Origin: Maricaulis sp.
GTDB taxonomy: Bacteria > Pseudomonadota > Alphaproteobacteria > Caulobacterales > Maricaulaceae
Length of the DNA stretch: 64,000 bases
Assembly (NCBI RefSeq): GCF_030149515.1
Contig: NZ_JASBRI010000022.1
Location: 124,001 to 188,000 of the forward strand
Direction of reading: 5' to 3'
Shown here piece by piece: positions 7,739 through 16,620 of this stretch. Position 1 is the first letter of the stretch. The number at the start of each line of letters is the position of its first letter. Position numbers and translations under genes: made by a program. The notes beneath the pieces were generated by a model. The model had not been told where the DNA came from and made no database searches. It saw only the letters and a list, made by a program, of their open reading frames with translations.

Positions 7739-10138
7739 CTAGCCGCGCAGCGTTCCGCCGGTGGCCTTTTCCACCTTGGACACGATGCCGGAAGCCACGG
7801 CGTCGATCTCCTCGTCGGTCAGCGTCCTGCCGCGCGGTTGCAGGGTCACCTCGATCGCCAGGGAGACCTGTCCCTCAGGCACGCCCTTGCCGTCATAGAC
7901 GTCGAATACCGACACGTCCGCGATCAGCGCCTTGTCGGCTCCCCGGGCCGCCCGGATCAGCGTTTCCGCCGGAACGGACTTGTCGAGCAGGAAGGCAAAG
8001 TCGCGCCGGACGGGCGTGAGATCGGCCCGCTCCAGCTGCGGCCTGGCCTTCAGGCCCGTCGCCTTCCTGGGCAGCGGAATATTGTCCAGCACGGCCTCGA
8101 AGGCCAGCACTCGGCCGTCAATATCCAGCGCCTTGAGGATGCCGGGATGGATCTCGCCGAATTCGGCCATGACATTCTTCGGCCCCAGCCGCAGCACGCC
8201 GGAACGGCCCGGATGCCACCACTCGCGCGCCTCTGCGGCAACCTGAAGACTGTCCACCGGCGCCCCGGCGGCGGCCAGGGCGGCCAGCGCATCGGCCTTG
8301 GCGTCGAACACGTCGGGCACGCGCGTGCCGGTCCAGTGGCGCCCGGCCTCGATCCGGCGCACGCCGGTGGCGGCCAGGCGCTGCCCGTCCGGCGCATCGG
8401 TGAGATAGACCGGCCCGACCTCGAACAGGCGCGGATCCTGCTGCCCCCTGTCAGCATTGGCCTGCAGGGCGGTCAGAAGATGGATCAGCGCCGTCGGCCG
8501 CATCACGTCGAGCTCGGACGAGATCGGATTGTCCAGTTCCAGCCCCTCGCCATGACCGCCGAACAGGGCGGCCTGGCTCTTCTCGCAGAAGGACCAGGTC
8601 ACGGTTTCGGCATAGCCCCGGCCGGCCAGGGCTCGGCGGGCATAGCGGGCCCGCAACTGCATCGGCGTGGCCGGCGCTTCGCGGCGTACCGGCGGACGCG
8701 GCATGGAAACGGCGGCGAGCTTGTCATAACCGTGAATGCGCGCCACTTCCTCCACCAGATCGGCCTTCTGGGTGCAGTCCATGCGCCATGTCGGCACGCC
8801 GACCGTGACTACATCGCCCTCGCCCTTGGGCGCAAATCCGAGCGTTTCCAGGATGCGCACGATCTCTTCGCGCGGCAGGTCCAGACCCGTCAGGCGCTTC
8901 ACTTCAGTCAGCGGGAATTCGATATCCGCGGGCGCGGCCGGGGTCTGGCCGGCGACCACGGTCTCGGAGGCCTCGCCACCGCAGAATTTCAGCACCAGCT
9001 CGGTCGCCTGCTCGATCCCGGCCCTTACCGAGGCCGGATCGACGCCGCGCTCGAACCGGTATTTCGCGTCGCTGTCGATACCGGTTGCCTTGGCCGTGGC
9101 CCGCGTGATGGCCGGATCGAACCAGGCACTTTCGATGAAGACGTCGGTCGTCTCCTCCGAGACACCGGACAAGGTGCCGCCGATAATGCCGCCAAAGCCC
9201 AGGCAATGCGTGTCGTCGGCGATGACGCACTGGTCCTCGCCGGGCACGTACTCCCGGTTGTCCAGCGCCTCGAACCGGTCGGCCTCGCCCTGGCCGCGGC
9301 GCACGCGGACCGGGCCGGACAGTCTGGCCAGATCGTAGACATGCATCGGCCGGCAGCGGTCGTAGGAGATCATGTTGGTGATATCGGCAAGGAAATTGAT
9401 CGGACGCAGGCCGATCGCCTTCAGCGCCCTTTTCAGCCAGTCCGGGCTCTCGCCGTTCTTCACGCCCCGGATCACCCGGCCGGCATAGACCGGACAGGCC
9501 TCCGGCCAGTCCAGTTCGATGTCCACCGGACAGGGAAACCGGCCGGGAATGTCGTCGATATCGTGCGTCTTCAGCGTGCCGATGCCGGTGGCGGCGAGAT
9601 CGCGGGCGATACCGCGCACGCCCAGCCAGTCGGGCCGGTTGGGCGTGACTTCGAAATCGATCACCGGATCGTCCATGCCCAGCGCCACCACGGCCGGCGT
9701 TCCGACCTCGAACGGCTCGGGCAGATCGATGATGCCGTCATGGTCCTCGCCCAGTTCCAGCTCCTTGGCCGAACACATCATGCCATGGCTTTCCACGCCG
9801 CGGATCTTGCGCGGCTTCCTGTCGAGCGCGAAGTCGAGGCCGGGGATGTATGTCCCCAAGGGAGCGTAGACGGCATACATGCCGGTGCGGGCATTGGGTG
9901 CGCCGCAGACGATCTGCTTCTCGCCATCCTTCGTCGCCACGCGGCAGACCTTGAGCTTGTCCGCATCGGGATGCGGAACCGCTTCGATGACATGGCAGAC
10001 GGAGAAATCGGCGAATTTTTCCAGCGGGTTATCGATATGCTCGATCTCCAGCCCGGCCATGGTCATGGCCTCGGCGATCGCGTCGAGCGAGGCGTCGGTC
10101 TCCAGATGGTATTTCAGCCAGGAAAGCGGGAATTTCAT
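7739..10138 (-). CDS. pheT: Phenylalanine--tRNA ligase beta subunit
   Basis: A 799-residue protein, a normal length for bacterial PheT. It opens MKFPLSWLKYHLETDASL and contains the N-terminal tRNA-binding (EMAP-like) domain around VCHVIEAVPHPDADKLKVC. The B3/B4 editing region, the B5 domain and a class II core-like region follow, and the C-terminal FDX-ACB anticodon-binding domain begins near LERADLTPVRRDFAFLLD. It forms the alpha2-beta2 enzyme with PheS and edits mis-charged tyrosine. Unusually, a small membrane-protein gene separates it from pheS. Confidence 0.97.
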   Translation of the reverse strand: MKFPLSWLKYHLETDASLDAIAEAMTMAGLEIEHIDNPLEKFADFSVCHVIEAVPHPDADKLKVCRVATKDGEKQIVCGAPNARTGMYAVYAPLGTYIPGLDFALDRKPRKIRGVESHGMMCSAKELELGEDHDGIIDLPEPFEVGTPAVVALGMDDPVIDFEVTPNRPDWLGVRGIARDLAATGIGTLKTHDIDDIPGRFPCPVDIELDWPEACPVYAGRVIRGVKNGESPDWLKRALKAIGLRPINFLADITNMISYDRCRPMHVYDLARLSGPVRVRRGQGEADRFEALDNREYVPGEDQCVIADDTHCLGFGGIIGGTLSGVSEETTDVFIESAWFDPAITRATAKATGIDSDAKYRFERGVDPASVRAGIEQATELVLKFCGGEASETVVAGQTPAAPADIEFPLTEVKRLTGLDLPREEIVRILETLGFAPKGEGDVVTVGVPTWRMDCTQKADLVEEVARIHGYDKLAAVSMPRPPVRREAPATPMQLRARYARRALAGRGYAETVTWSFCEKSQAALFGGHGEGLELDNPISSELDVMRPTALIHLLTALQANADRGQQDPRLFEVGPVYLTDAPDGQRLAATGVRRIEAGRHWTGTRVPDVFDAKADALAALAAAGAPVDSLQVAAEAREWWHPGRSGVLRLGPKNVMAEFGEIHPGILKALDIDGRVLAFEAVLDNIPLPRKATGLKARPQLERADLTPVRRDFAFLLDKSVPAETLIRAARGADKALIADVSVFDVYDGKGVPEGQVSLAIEVTLQPRGRTLTDEEIDAVASGIVSKVEKATGGTLRG

Positions 10139-10164
10139 CGTCGGCTCCTGCCGTCACATGCGTT

Positions 10165-10770
10165 TCAGTTCGTGTCGTCTTGCGGATCCGGGCGGTCGGC
10201 GGCGCCGAAACGCTCGAACACATCAAACCGGTCGCCGGGAGTACACTGGCGCACCGGCAGGCGGTCTTCATTCTCGGACGCGGCGCGCCAGCAGCGGTCG
10301 AAGACCGAGCAATAACAGGCAACCACGCCCCAATGGCTCCACTCGGCAAGAAGGTCGCCCAGCGCCGCGTCATCGAGATCGCCGCGCGACCAGGAGAAGA
10401 TCACCGGCTCCACCTCGCCGTCCGGCGCCAGGGCGCGGCCATTGACACTGGACCAGGAACGGTCGAACCCTTCCGGCAAAAGCTCGATCAGACTGGTAAA
10501 ATCCGTCTGCTCCACCCCGTCGCGCACCAGGACGACGCGCTCGATCATCGCCGGGCCGACCCCGTGATTGACGATGCGAAGACCCAGATTGCGCACCTCG
10601 GGGGTGGACTGGATGAAGCCGTCGATCTGCAGCACCGGCACGACCGCCCCATGCTGCTGCGCCCGCATGACCCGGCCCTGATCCCAGGCGACAAAGAGCG
10701 CCGCAATGCCGACGAGCATCGCGCCGACACCGGTCAGCGTCTGATGGTTATGGGAGAGCCAGCGCCACAT
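10165..10770 (-). CDS. Membrane protein of unknown function between pheS and pheT
   Basis: A 201-residue protein with one N-terminal hydrophobic helix (VGAMLVGIAALFVAW). A short coil follows (DQGRVMRAQQHG), then a soluble domain containing the segment LRIVNHGVGPAMIERVVLVRDG. This layout resembles a widespread group of small, poorly characterised membrane proteins with an N-terminal anchor and a beta-rich domain, but I do not recognise a named family. It lies eight bases after pheS and 26 bases before pheT on the same strand, so it must be cotranscribed with both synthetase subunits. The C-terminal part carries four cysteines. Confidence 0.7.
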   Translation of the reverse strand: MWRWLSHNHQTLTGVGAMLVGIAALFVAWDQGRVMRAQQHGAVVPVLQIDGFIQSTPEVRNLGLRIVNHGVGPAMIERVVLVRDGVEQTDFTSLIELLPEGFDRSWSSVNGRALAPDGEVEPVIFSWSRGDLDDAALGDLLAEWSHWGVVACYCSVFDRCWRAASENEDRLPVRQCTPGDRFDVFERFGAADRPDPQDDTN

Positions 10771-10777
10771 GGTCGGG

Positions 10778-11860
10778 TCAGCTCAACCCCGTCGCCAGGT
10801 TCGCCTGCAGGAGCGGGCTGAACCCGTAATGGCCCAGCCAGCGGGCGTCGGAATTGAAGAAGTCGCGCAGGTCCGGGGCGCCGTATTTGAGCATGGCGAG
10901 ACGGTCGACGCCCATGCCGAAGGCGAAGCCCTGGTATTCGTCCGGGTCGAGGCCGCAATTGCGGATCACATTCGGATGGACCATGCCGCAGCCGAGGATC
11001 TCCATCCATTTGTCGCCCGAGCCCACCTTCACCGCCTCGCCGACCCGCTCGTAGCGCACATCCATCTCCGCCGAGGGCTCGGTGAAGGGGAAGTGGTGCG
11101 GGCGGAAACGGGCCTCCACCTCGTCGGTCTCGAAGAAGGCGGCGATGAAGTCCAGCAGGCAGCCCTTGAGGTGACCCATATGGGTTTCCCGGTCGATCAC
11201 CAGGCCCTCGACCTGGTGGAACATCGGCGTGTGGGTCTGGTCCCAGTCGCAGCGATAGACGCGGCCCGGCGCGATGATGCGGATCGGGGTCTTGCCCTCC
11301 AGCATGGTGCGGATCTGCACCGGCGAGGTGTGCGTGCGCAGGACTTTCCGCTCGCCGTCTGCGTCGGGCTGCATGAAGAAGGTATCCTGGGTGTCGCGCG
11401 CCGGGTGGCCGGGCGGGAAGTTGAGCGCGGTGAAGTTGTGGAAGTCGTCCTCCACGTCCGGTCCTTCGGCGACGGCAAATCCCATGTCCGCGAAGATCAC
11501 GGCGAGCTCTTCCATGACCTGGGTGATCGGATGCAGCGACCCTTGCGGTTCCGGGCGTACCGGCAGGGTGACGTCAACCGTCTCGGACGCCAGCGCCGCA
11601 TCCAGCGCCCTGGCTTCCAGCTCGGCCTTGCGGGCCTCGATGGCGTCATTGAGCCGGGACTTCAGCCCGTTGAGGGCCGGGCCCATCACCTGGCGTTCTT
11701 CCGGGCTCATCTTGCCCAGTTCGCGCATCATCAACGACACGGAGCCCTTCTTGCCGAGTGCCGAGACGCGCACAGCGTCCAGGGCCGCCTCGTCGGTCGC
11801 GTCCTCGATCTGGCCCTTCACCTCGGTTTCAAGCGTGTCGAGATTGGATGTGTCGGTCAT
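10778..11860 (-). CDS. pheS: Phenylalanine--tRNA ligase alpha subunit
   Basis: A 360-residue class II synthetase subunit. Its N-terminal coiled-coil tRNA-binding arm (residues about 5-95) contains [18 protein letters not shown]. The catalytic core has [24 protein letters not shown], the [22 protein letters not shown] region (motif 2) and [17 protein letters not shown] (motif 3). It charges tRNA-Phe together with PheT. A Rho-independent terminator separates it from rplT upstream, though readthrough is likely. Length and motifs are canonical. Confidence 0.97.
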   Translation of the reverse strand: MTDTSNLDTLETEVKGQIEDATDEAALDAVRVSALGKKGSVSLMMRELGKMSPEERQVMGPALNGLKSRLNDAIEARKAELEARALDAALASETVDVTLPVRPEPQGSLHPITQVMEELAVIFADMGFAVAEGPDVEDDFHNFTALNFPPGHPARDTQDTFFMQPDADGERKVLRTHTSPVQIRTMLEGKTPIRIIAPGRVYRCDWDQTHTPMFHQVEGLVIDRETHMGHLKGCLLDFIAAFFETDEVEARFRPHHFPFTEPSAEMDVRYERVGEAVKVGSGDKWMEILGCGMVHPNVIRNCGLDPDEYQGFAFGMGVDRLAMLKYGAPDLRDFFNSDARWLGHYGFSPLLQANLATGLS

Positions 11861-11948
11861 GTCTTTTCACTTCCTCGCGGTCGAGGTGGATGTAGCGGCT
11901 CGGGATTCGTGTGTCGACCGGGTTGGGCGGCTGGCACGGCGGGAACAA

Positions 11949-11987
11949 GAAAAAGGCCCGCCAGCTTTGCGCTCACGGGCCTTTTCC
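11949..11987 (-). terminator. Intrinsic terminator or attenuator after rplT
   Basis: Ten-base perfect arms AAAAGGCCCG (11951-11960) and CGGGCCTTTT (11976-11985), with three further AGC/GCT pairs possible in the 15-base loop. On the minus strand the stem is followed by a T-run. It stands between rplT and pheS, so it could terminate the ribosomal-protein operon or attenuate pheST, as known for pheST in enterobacteria. No leader peptide is evident. Confidence 0.8.
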
Positions 11988-12008
11988 ATAACGTATGCCG
12001 TTGCCGGA

Positions 12009-12365
12009 TCAGCCCAGCGCTTCGCGCGCCTGGTCGACCAGGGCCTTGAAGGCTTCCGGTTCACGGATGGCGATGTCGGAGAGGACCTTGCGGTCGACCT
12101 CGATGCCGGCCTTGTTGAGGCCGTTCATGAAGACCGAATAGGTCATGCCGTGCTCGCGCGCACCGGCATTGATGCGCTGGATCCACAGCGAACGGAAATT
12201 GCGCTTCTTGGCGCGGCGGTCGCGATAGGCGTACTGGCCGGCCTTCTCCACGGCCTGGACGGCAGCGCGGAAGGTGTTCTTGCGGCGGCCGTAATAGCCC
12301 TTCGCGTTCTTGATGACTTTCTTGTGGCGTTTGGCGGTCGCCGGACCGGACGTGACTCGGGACAT
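12009..12365 (-). CDS. rplT: 50S ribosomal protein L20
   Basis: A 118-residue, Lys/Arg-rich protein with canonical L20 sequence: VKRHKK-like start ([21 protein letters not shown]), [20 protein letters not shown] and the C-terminal [17 protein letters not shown]. It binds 23S rRNA early in large-subunit assembly. It follows rpmI on the same strand after 32 bases, the standard rpmI-rplT arrangement. In many bacteria L20 represses this operon by binding the leader; no such structure was identified here. Confidence 0.98.
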   Translation of the reverse strand: MSRVTSGPATAKRHKKVIKNAKGYYGRRKNTFRAAVQAVEKAGQYAYRDRRAKKRNFRSLWIQRINAGAREHGMTYSVFMNGLNKAGIEVDRKVLSDIAIREPEAFKALVDQAREALG

Positions 12366-12397
12366 GTCTAAGTGCTCCTAACTCGGTGCCAGCGGCC

Positions 12398-12598
12398 TTA
12401 AAGGCCGTTCGGGATGTATTTTTTCACGATCCGCGCGTCCTGGGCCGACAGCGTCGTCTGGCCGCGCTTGTTGCGGATCTGCTTGGGAGTCCGCTTGATC
12501 ATGCCGTGGCGCTTGCCGGTCTGACCGGCCTTCACCTTGCCCGTGGCGGTGAGCTTGAAGCGCTTTTTCGCGCCGCTCTTCGTCTTCATCTTCGACAT
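12398..12598 (-). CDS. rpmI: 50S ribosomal protein L35
   Basis: A 66-residue basic protein starting [17 protein letters not shown], the standard L35 N-terminus, and ending [11 protein letters not shown]. An in-frame ATG six bases upstream directly abuts AAGGAG, so the start at 12598, six bases after AAGGAG, is the functional one. infC, normally adjacent, lies more than 3 kb upstream beyond MerC and two repeat-protein genes. Confidence 0.97.
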   Translation of the reverse strand: MSKMKTKSGAKKRFKLTATGKVKAGQTGKRHGMIKRTPKQIRNKRGQTTLSAQDARIVKKYIPNGL

Positions 12599-12756
12599 TT
12601 TCATCTCCTTTTCAGAGGCGTGCGGGACGCCCCGGTGGATGGTTCAGCCGGCGGGCATGTCGAACAGGGCCCGGGCGGCTGGTGTTGGAAGCGGGGGTTT
12701 ATACGCGTGATGCCGTTAAATGCAAGGGCGAAAGCGAGTCGCCGTTCAGCGCCAGC

Positions 12757-13215
12757 CTAGGCGTGATCGTGCTCGCAGATGCCGCAGTCGCGGGCGTGGA
12801 CATGGCCGGCCCGGGCCCGCATCCGCCAGTTGGCGAAGTGGGCACCGGCCAGAACGGTCACGCCGGCCAGGGTCAGCGCGGTTTCCACAGCCGGCGAGAC
12901 AATATGGCTCGCCCCGACCGCCATCAGTGCAAGGCCGAACAGGCCGATGGCGAACAGGCGCCAGCCGGCCTTGGTGGCCCGCACGCTCCAGCCCAGGCCA
13001 ATCAGGGAGACCGGCGCGGCCAGCGCCAGCAGGACCAGATGCCAGTCATGGCTGAGCCCGATCGCGCCGCCCAGCTCAGGCGCCAGCATGGGCGCGGCAG
13101 CGGCCGTCGCCGGCAGGAAGAGGCAATGCAGGACACAGATCGCCGACAGGCCGACGCCGGTTGCGTCCATCGTGCCGTGCCGGTTTTTGAACTTGTTCAG
13201 GAACTGCATGATCAT
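12757..13215 (-). CDS. MerC-domain membrane protein
   Basis: A 152-residue protein with four predicted transmembrane helices. The first contains the MerC-type Cys motif SAICVLHCLFLP (CVLHC). The C-terminal tail is His/Cys-rich: HVHARDCGICEHDHA. MerC proteins were described as mercuric-ion transporters, but chromosomal MerC-domain proteins of alphaproteobacteria often lie beside zinc-regulation genes. A Zur-like inverted repeat 21 bases upstream of the start supports zinc regulation. The ATG at 13215 has GGATGG just upstream; an alternative ATG lies six bases later. There are no mer genes nearby. Confidence 0.82.
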   Translation of the reverse strand: MIMQFLNKFKNRHGTMDATGVGLSAICVLHCLFLPATAAAAPMLAPELGGAIGLSHDWHLVLLALAAPVSLIGLGWSVRATKAGWRLFAIGLFGLALMAVGASHIVSPAVETALTLAGVTVLAGAHFANWRMRARAGHVHARDCGICEHDHA

Positions 13216-13235
13216 CCATCCGCGCCGTCGCTAGC

Positions 13236-13248
13236 GATATAGTATAAC
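13236..13248 (-). promoter_or_regulatory. Zur-like inverted repeat upstream of the MerC-type gene
   Basis: GATATA-G-TATAAC (plus strand), six-base arms with one mismatch around a single central base. On the minus strand it reads GTTATACTATATC. It resembles the AT-rich GTTATA-type palindromes bound by Zur/Fur-family regulators in alphaproteobacteria. It sits 21 bases before the MerC start in an otherwise GC-rich neighbourhood. Confidence 0.5.
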
Positions 13249-13298
13249 ATTCTCGGAATGGAAAGTGGCGCCATGCAGATTTCAAGGGGCCCGGACGG

Positions 13299-13329
13299 AA
13301 AAACGGGGCGGCCCCTCCGGACCGCCCCG
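13299..13329 (-). terminator. Intrinsic terminator of the four-repeat secreted protein gene
   Basis: On the minus strand an eight-base perfect stem (CGGGGCGG/CCGCCCCG, loop of ten) is followed by five T residues. It begins 24 bases after the stop of the repeat-protein gene. Confidence 0.85.
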
Positions 13330-13352
13330 CCCATGCGCCCGACCGCCTCCGG

Positions 13353-15107
13353 CTATTGATGGAAGCCGAGTTCGGAGATGGCAAGCTGCGCGTCGGCGCC
13401 TTCGCCGGACCAGTAGGTGCCGACCCAGATATCGTAGACGCCAGCCTGCGGCTGTTCGAAATGGACGCCCGGATTGACACCCGAGGACCCGTCATCATTG
13501 CAGACCCAGTTGCCCGACGGATCGTTGATCACCAGCGTGGTGTCGCTGTCGGAGAGGACCGAGATGTAGAGGTCCAGCGCGCCCGGTTCGAAGGTCAGTT
13601 CGAAGTCCGGAGCCTGGGTGACATGACCGCGGCAGGACTGATCGGCCGCCGATTCCGCTTCCAGCGGGCCGCCGGCAACCAGATCGACGAGATACGGATC
13701 CGGCGAAAACCCGCCCTCCAGGCTGACGCCGCCATAATTGCTCGCCAGCGTCCAGTCGAGTTCGGCACCGGCCGTGAATTCGCCGCCGAAACCCAGTTCG
13801 GAAATGTGCAGCGTGGCTTCTTCCGGCGCACCGCTGGAATAGGTACCGACCCAGATGTCGTAACGGCCGGACATGGGATTGTCGAAACGGATGCCCGGAT
13901 TGAGATCGCCGGCACTGTCATCGTCGCACCACCAGCTGCCGTCCGGCGCATTGACCACCAGGGTCGCGTCGCCCTGGGACGTGGCGGAAACATAGAGGTC
14001 GAAATCGCCGGCCGCGTAGGTGATGTCGTAGTCGGGCGCCGTTGTCGCAAAGCCGCGGCAATTCTGGCCGATCGCCATGTTCACATCGACATCGCCGCCC
14101 GCCGTCAGATCCACATTGAACGGGTCGGGCGAGAAGCCGGCATCGAGTGCGCTGGAGCCGTAGTTGGAAGGCAGCGAGAAATCGAGCTCATTGACCTCGC
14201 CGAGAAAGCCCAGTTCGGAGATGTAGACGGTCGCCGGCACGGCTACGCCTTCGGAATAGCGCCCCGCCCACACGGCGTAGCGGCCGGACACCGGATCGTC
14301 GATCCGCACACCCGGATTGAGATCGCCGGCGCTGTCATCGTCGCAATGCCAGTCGCCCTCCGGCCCGCGGACCACGAGCGTCGTGTCCGCATCGGCCTGC
14401 ATGGACACGTAGAGGTCAAATGCGTTGCCGGCATCATACTCGACCCACAGGTCGGGCGCCTGGTCGACATGCCCCCAGCACATCGAGGCCGTACCCCGGG
14501 AAGCATCGACATCGCCGCCGGCGCTCACCGCGACCGTCCGCGGATCGTCGGCAAAGCCCGAGGACAGCCGCAGCGTGCCCGAGGTCGGCGGCAGGCCGGC
14601 ATCCGGCGCGCGCGAGTAGACATTGTCGGTGAAGAAGCCGAGTTCGGAGATGTGGAGCATGGCCGGTTCATAGCCGCTGCCCGACCCGTATGTGCCGACC
14701 CAGATGCTGTAGGTGCCCGATTGCGGGTTTTCGAACCGGATGCCCGGATTGAGGCCGGTCCCCTCGCCGTCGTCATTGCACGTCCACGCCCCGTCCGGAC
14801 CGTTGACCACCAGCACCGCATCGGCATCCGAGGCGGCGGAAATGTAGAGATCGAACGTATCCCCCGCCGCATAGTCGAGATTGTAGGAGGGCTGGTGGGT
14901 GATATAGCCGGAGCAGGTGTCGGCCGCATTGCCGGCATAGATCGCACCGCCGGCACGCACGCCGACCGAGGTCGGATCTTCCGTGAACCCTGCCGAGAGC
15001 CGGGTGCTGCCATAGGCCGGCGGCGCATCGGCGTCCTGCGCCTGGGCAGCTGCAGCGGCAAGTCCCGCCGCCAGCACCGCCCCGCTCAAAATGTATTTCG
15101 CATTCAT
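13353..15107 (-). CDS. Secreted protein with four tandem ~125-residue repeats
   Basis: A 584-residue protein with a signal peptide (residues 1-23, ending AQAQ). The rest is four copies of one module at about residues 32-158, 177-301, 316-440 and 458-582. Each copy has an N-terminal GF-x2-DP, a GG, a first Cys followed by a Gly, then FDLYIS or similar, a W-x-C-x-DD motif, NPG, SG-x-Y-x-(I/V)W-x-G and a closing ISELGF. The two Cys per copy are 44-45 residues apart (65/110, 210/255, 350/394, 492/536) and probably pair. The fold looks like an all-beta PPC-like domain. Function is unknown; envelope or extracellular binding is plausible. A single-module paralogue lies immediately upstream. Confidence 0.8.
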   Translation of the reverse strand: MNAKYILSGAVLAAGLAAAAAQAQDADAPPAYGSTRLSAGFTEDPTSVGVRAGGAIYAGNAADTCSGYITHQPSYNLDYAAGDTFDLYISAASDADAVLVVNGPDGAWTCNDDGEGTGLNPGIRFENPQSGTYSIWVGTYGSGSGYEPAMLHISELGFFTDNVYSRAPDAGLPPTSGTLRLSSGFADDPRTVAVSAGGDVDASRGTASMCWGHVDQAPDLWVEYDAGNAFDLYVSMQADADTTLVVRGPEGDWHCDDDSAGDLNPGVRIDDPVSGRYAVWAGRYSEGVAVPATVYISELGFLGEVNELDFSLPSNYGSSALDAGFSPDPFNVDLTAGGDVDVNMAIGQNCRGFATTAPDYDITYAAGDFDLYVSATSQGDATLVVNAPDGSWWCDDDSAGDLNPGIRFDNPMSGRYDIWVGTYSSGAPEEATLHISELGFGGEFTAGAELDWTLASNYGGVSLEGGFSPDPYLVDLVAGGPLEAESAADQSCRGHVTQAPDFELTFEPGALDLYISVLSDSDTTLVINDPSGNWVCNDDGSSGVNPGVHFEQPQAGVYDIWVGTYWSGEGADAQLAISELGFHQ

Positions 15108-15131
15108 GGTCGTCTCCCCCGGTTTGCCAGA

Positions 15132-15596
15132 TTACTGGCCGTGAAGTTCGGACACGGACAGGCGCACGGGCACATCGCCCGGCCCTGTCAGTTTTCCGAC
15201 CCAGATATCGTAGCGGCCCGATTGCGGGGCCTCGAAGCGCAGGGACGGGTTGAGCCCCGGCCCGCTGTCATCGTCGCAATACCAGTTCCCGTCCGGCGCG
15301 AATATGGCCAGCGTCGTGTCGGCGCGCGCCTGGACGGTGAAGATCAGCGGCATCGTGCCGGCATTGTAGGACAGGACAAAATCCGGTTGCGCCGCGATGA
15401 AGCCGGAACATCCCGTGGCCATCGCCGCCGCCTCGACGGCGCCGCCGCCGGTCAGCTCGACCTGGTAGGGGTCCGGCGTGAACCCGGCCATGAGATAGGC
15501 TTCGCCCGCGCCGGGCGTCTCGTCCGGCGATTGCGTCATGCCGGCGCCCGCCGCCACAAGGGCGAGGCAGAGGGCGGTGCCGACGGGGCGGATCAT
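15132..15596 (-). CDS. Secreted single-repeat paralogue of the four-repeat protein
   Basis: A 154-residue protein with a signal peptide and one copy of the module found four times in the downstream gene. It shows GFTPDP, a GG, Cys-Ser-Gly, NWYCDDDSG, NPS, SGRYDIWVGKL and a closing SELHG. The order and spacing of the motifs match, so the pair arose by duplication. It lies 24 bases before the larger gene on the same strand and is probably cotranscribed. No function can be assigned. Confidence 0.78.
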   Translation of the reverse strand: MIRPVGTALCLALVAAGAGMTQSPDETPGAGEAYLMAGFTPDPYQVELTGGGAVEAAAMATGCSGFIAAQPDFVLSYNAGTMPLIFTVQARADTTLAIFAPDGNWYCDDDSGPGLNPSLRFEAPQSGRYDIWVGKLTGPGDVPVRLSVSELHGQ

Positions 15597-15772
15597 GACA
15601 TCTCCCGAAATCGCTGCGGCAAGGCATCGCCATTGCCGGTTACGCGCAGTTCAGCACGCTTTTCAGATGATTTCATCTCAATTCCCGGGCCCTGAATAAC
15701 GCCTGAACGCGACGGCCCGCAATCCGGCACACATGCGGCAATTTGGCGGCGGCGGCCTGGTCCGGAATCGGA

Positions 15773-15796
15773 AACGGCGCCCGAGAGGGCGCCGTT
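15773..15796 (-). terminator. Probable terminator hairpin after infC
   Basis: Perfect ten-base inverted repeat AACGGCGCCC-GAGA-GGGCGCCGTT, 27 bases after the infC stop. On the minus strand only a short T-run (CCGTTTCC) follows, so it may act as an inefficient terminator or an mRNA-stabilising hairpin. Confidence 0.65.
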
Positions 15797-15823
15797 CTGA
15801 AAGAAATATCAAGATGTTACCGC

Positions 15824-16363
15824 TCAGCGCGGCGCCATCACCATGACCATGAGGCGGCCTTCCAGCTTGGGTTCGAATTCGACCTTGGCCACCTCGGCGA
15901 AGTCTTCCTTCACGCGGTTCATAATGTCCATGCCGCGGTCCTGGTGCGCCATCTCGCGGCCGCGGAAACGCAGCGTGACCTTCACCTTGTCGCCGGCTTC
16001 GAAGAAACGGTGCATCGCCTTGGCCTTCACCTGATAGTCGTGCACATCGATGTTCGGACGCATCTTGATCTCCTTGATCTCGACGGTCTTCTGCTTCTTC
16101 TTGGCCTCGGCCTTCTTTTTCTGTTCCTGGTATTTCAGCTTGCCGTAATCGACGATCTTGCACACGGGCGGGTCGGCATTGGGCGAGACCTCGACAAGGT
16201 CCAGCCCGGCTTCCTCGGCGGCTTCCAGGGCGGCTTCCAGGGGCATAATGCCCTGTTTTTCACCGTGTTCGTCGATCAGGAGGACCCGCGGAACGCGGAT
16301 ATCCCGGTTGGTGCGCGGCCCTTCCTTCTTGGGCGGTTGCGCGTGGTGCGGTCTACGGGCTAT
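15824..16363 (-). CDS. infC: Translation initiation factor IF-3 with ATA start codon
   Basis: A 179-residue IF-3. The N-terminal domain ([17 protein letters not shown]) and C-terminal domain ([33 protein letters not shown]) are complete. The frame has a stop (TAA) 36 bases before the ATA at 16363-16361, and no ATG, GTG or TTG until codon 40, which lies inside the conserved N-domain. AGGGAG sits eight bases before the ATA, and the resulting IARRPHH start resembles the rhizobial IRRPF-type start. Rare ATT/ATA/ATC starts are a known feature of infC: IF-3 rejects them, giving autoregulation. infC is separated here from rpmI-rplT by three unrelated genes. Confidence 0.93.
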   Translation of the reverse strand: MARRPHHAQPPKKEGPRTNRDIRVPRVLLIDEHGEKQGIMPLEAALEAAEEAGLDLVEVSPNADPPVCKIVDYGKLKYQEQKKKAEAKKKQKTVEIKEIKMRPNIDVHDYQVKAKAMHRFFEAGDKVKVTLRFRGREMAHQDRGMDIMNRVKEDFAEVAKVEFEPKLEGRLMVMVMAPR

Positions 16364-16473
16364 GGCCTTGTCTCCCTTGTGGCCCCGAGCTGAAGCTTAC
16401 TAATCCCTCCCCCGCGACGCCGGATCAAGCCCAAATTGGGCATTTCAGGCGCCGGTCCGGACGGGAGGCGCGC

Positions 16474-16501
16474 ACTATGGTCAAATGATCACATTTGGCA
16501 A
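16474..16501 (-). promoter_or_regulatory. Candidate infC promoter with internal inverted repeat
   Basis: On the minus strand TTGCCA (16501-16496) and CATAGT (16479-16474) are 16 bases apart. The spacer region overlaps a perfect six-base inverted repeat CAAATG-ATCA-CATTTG (16482-16497). The site is about 110 bases before the infC start. Prediction by eye; start site unknown. Confidence 0.3.
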
Positions 16502-16620
16502 GCGCCACGCACTGTCCCGATGCAAATGCGCCCCCAAAGTGGGATATGCACGCACCGATTCAAGACGCCGGTGCAACGGAAATGCAACCGGACGATCGCC
16601 CGAATGCACCGCCGGGGACA

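Noticed and set aside
7838-10315. 825-codon ORF antisense to pheT
   Set aside because: It is a GC-rich shadow of pheT with no ribosome site, conserved motif or plausible product; pheT is complete on the other strand.
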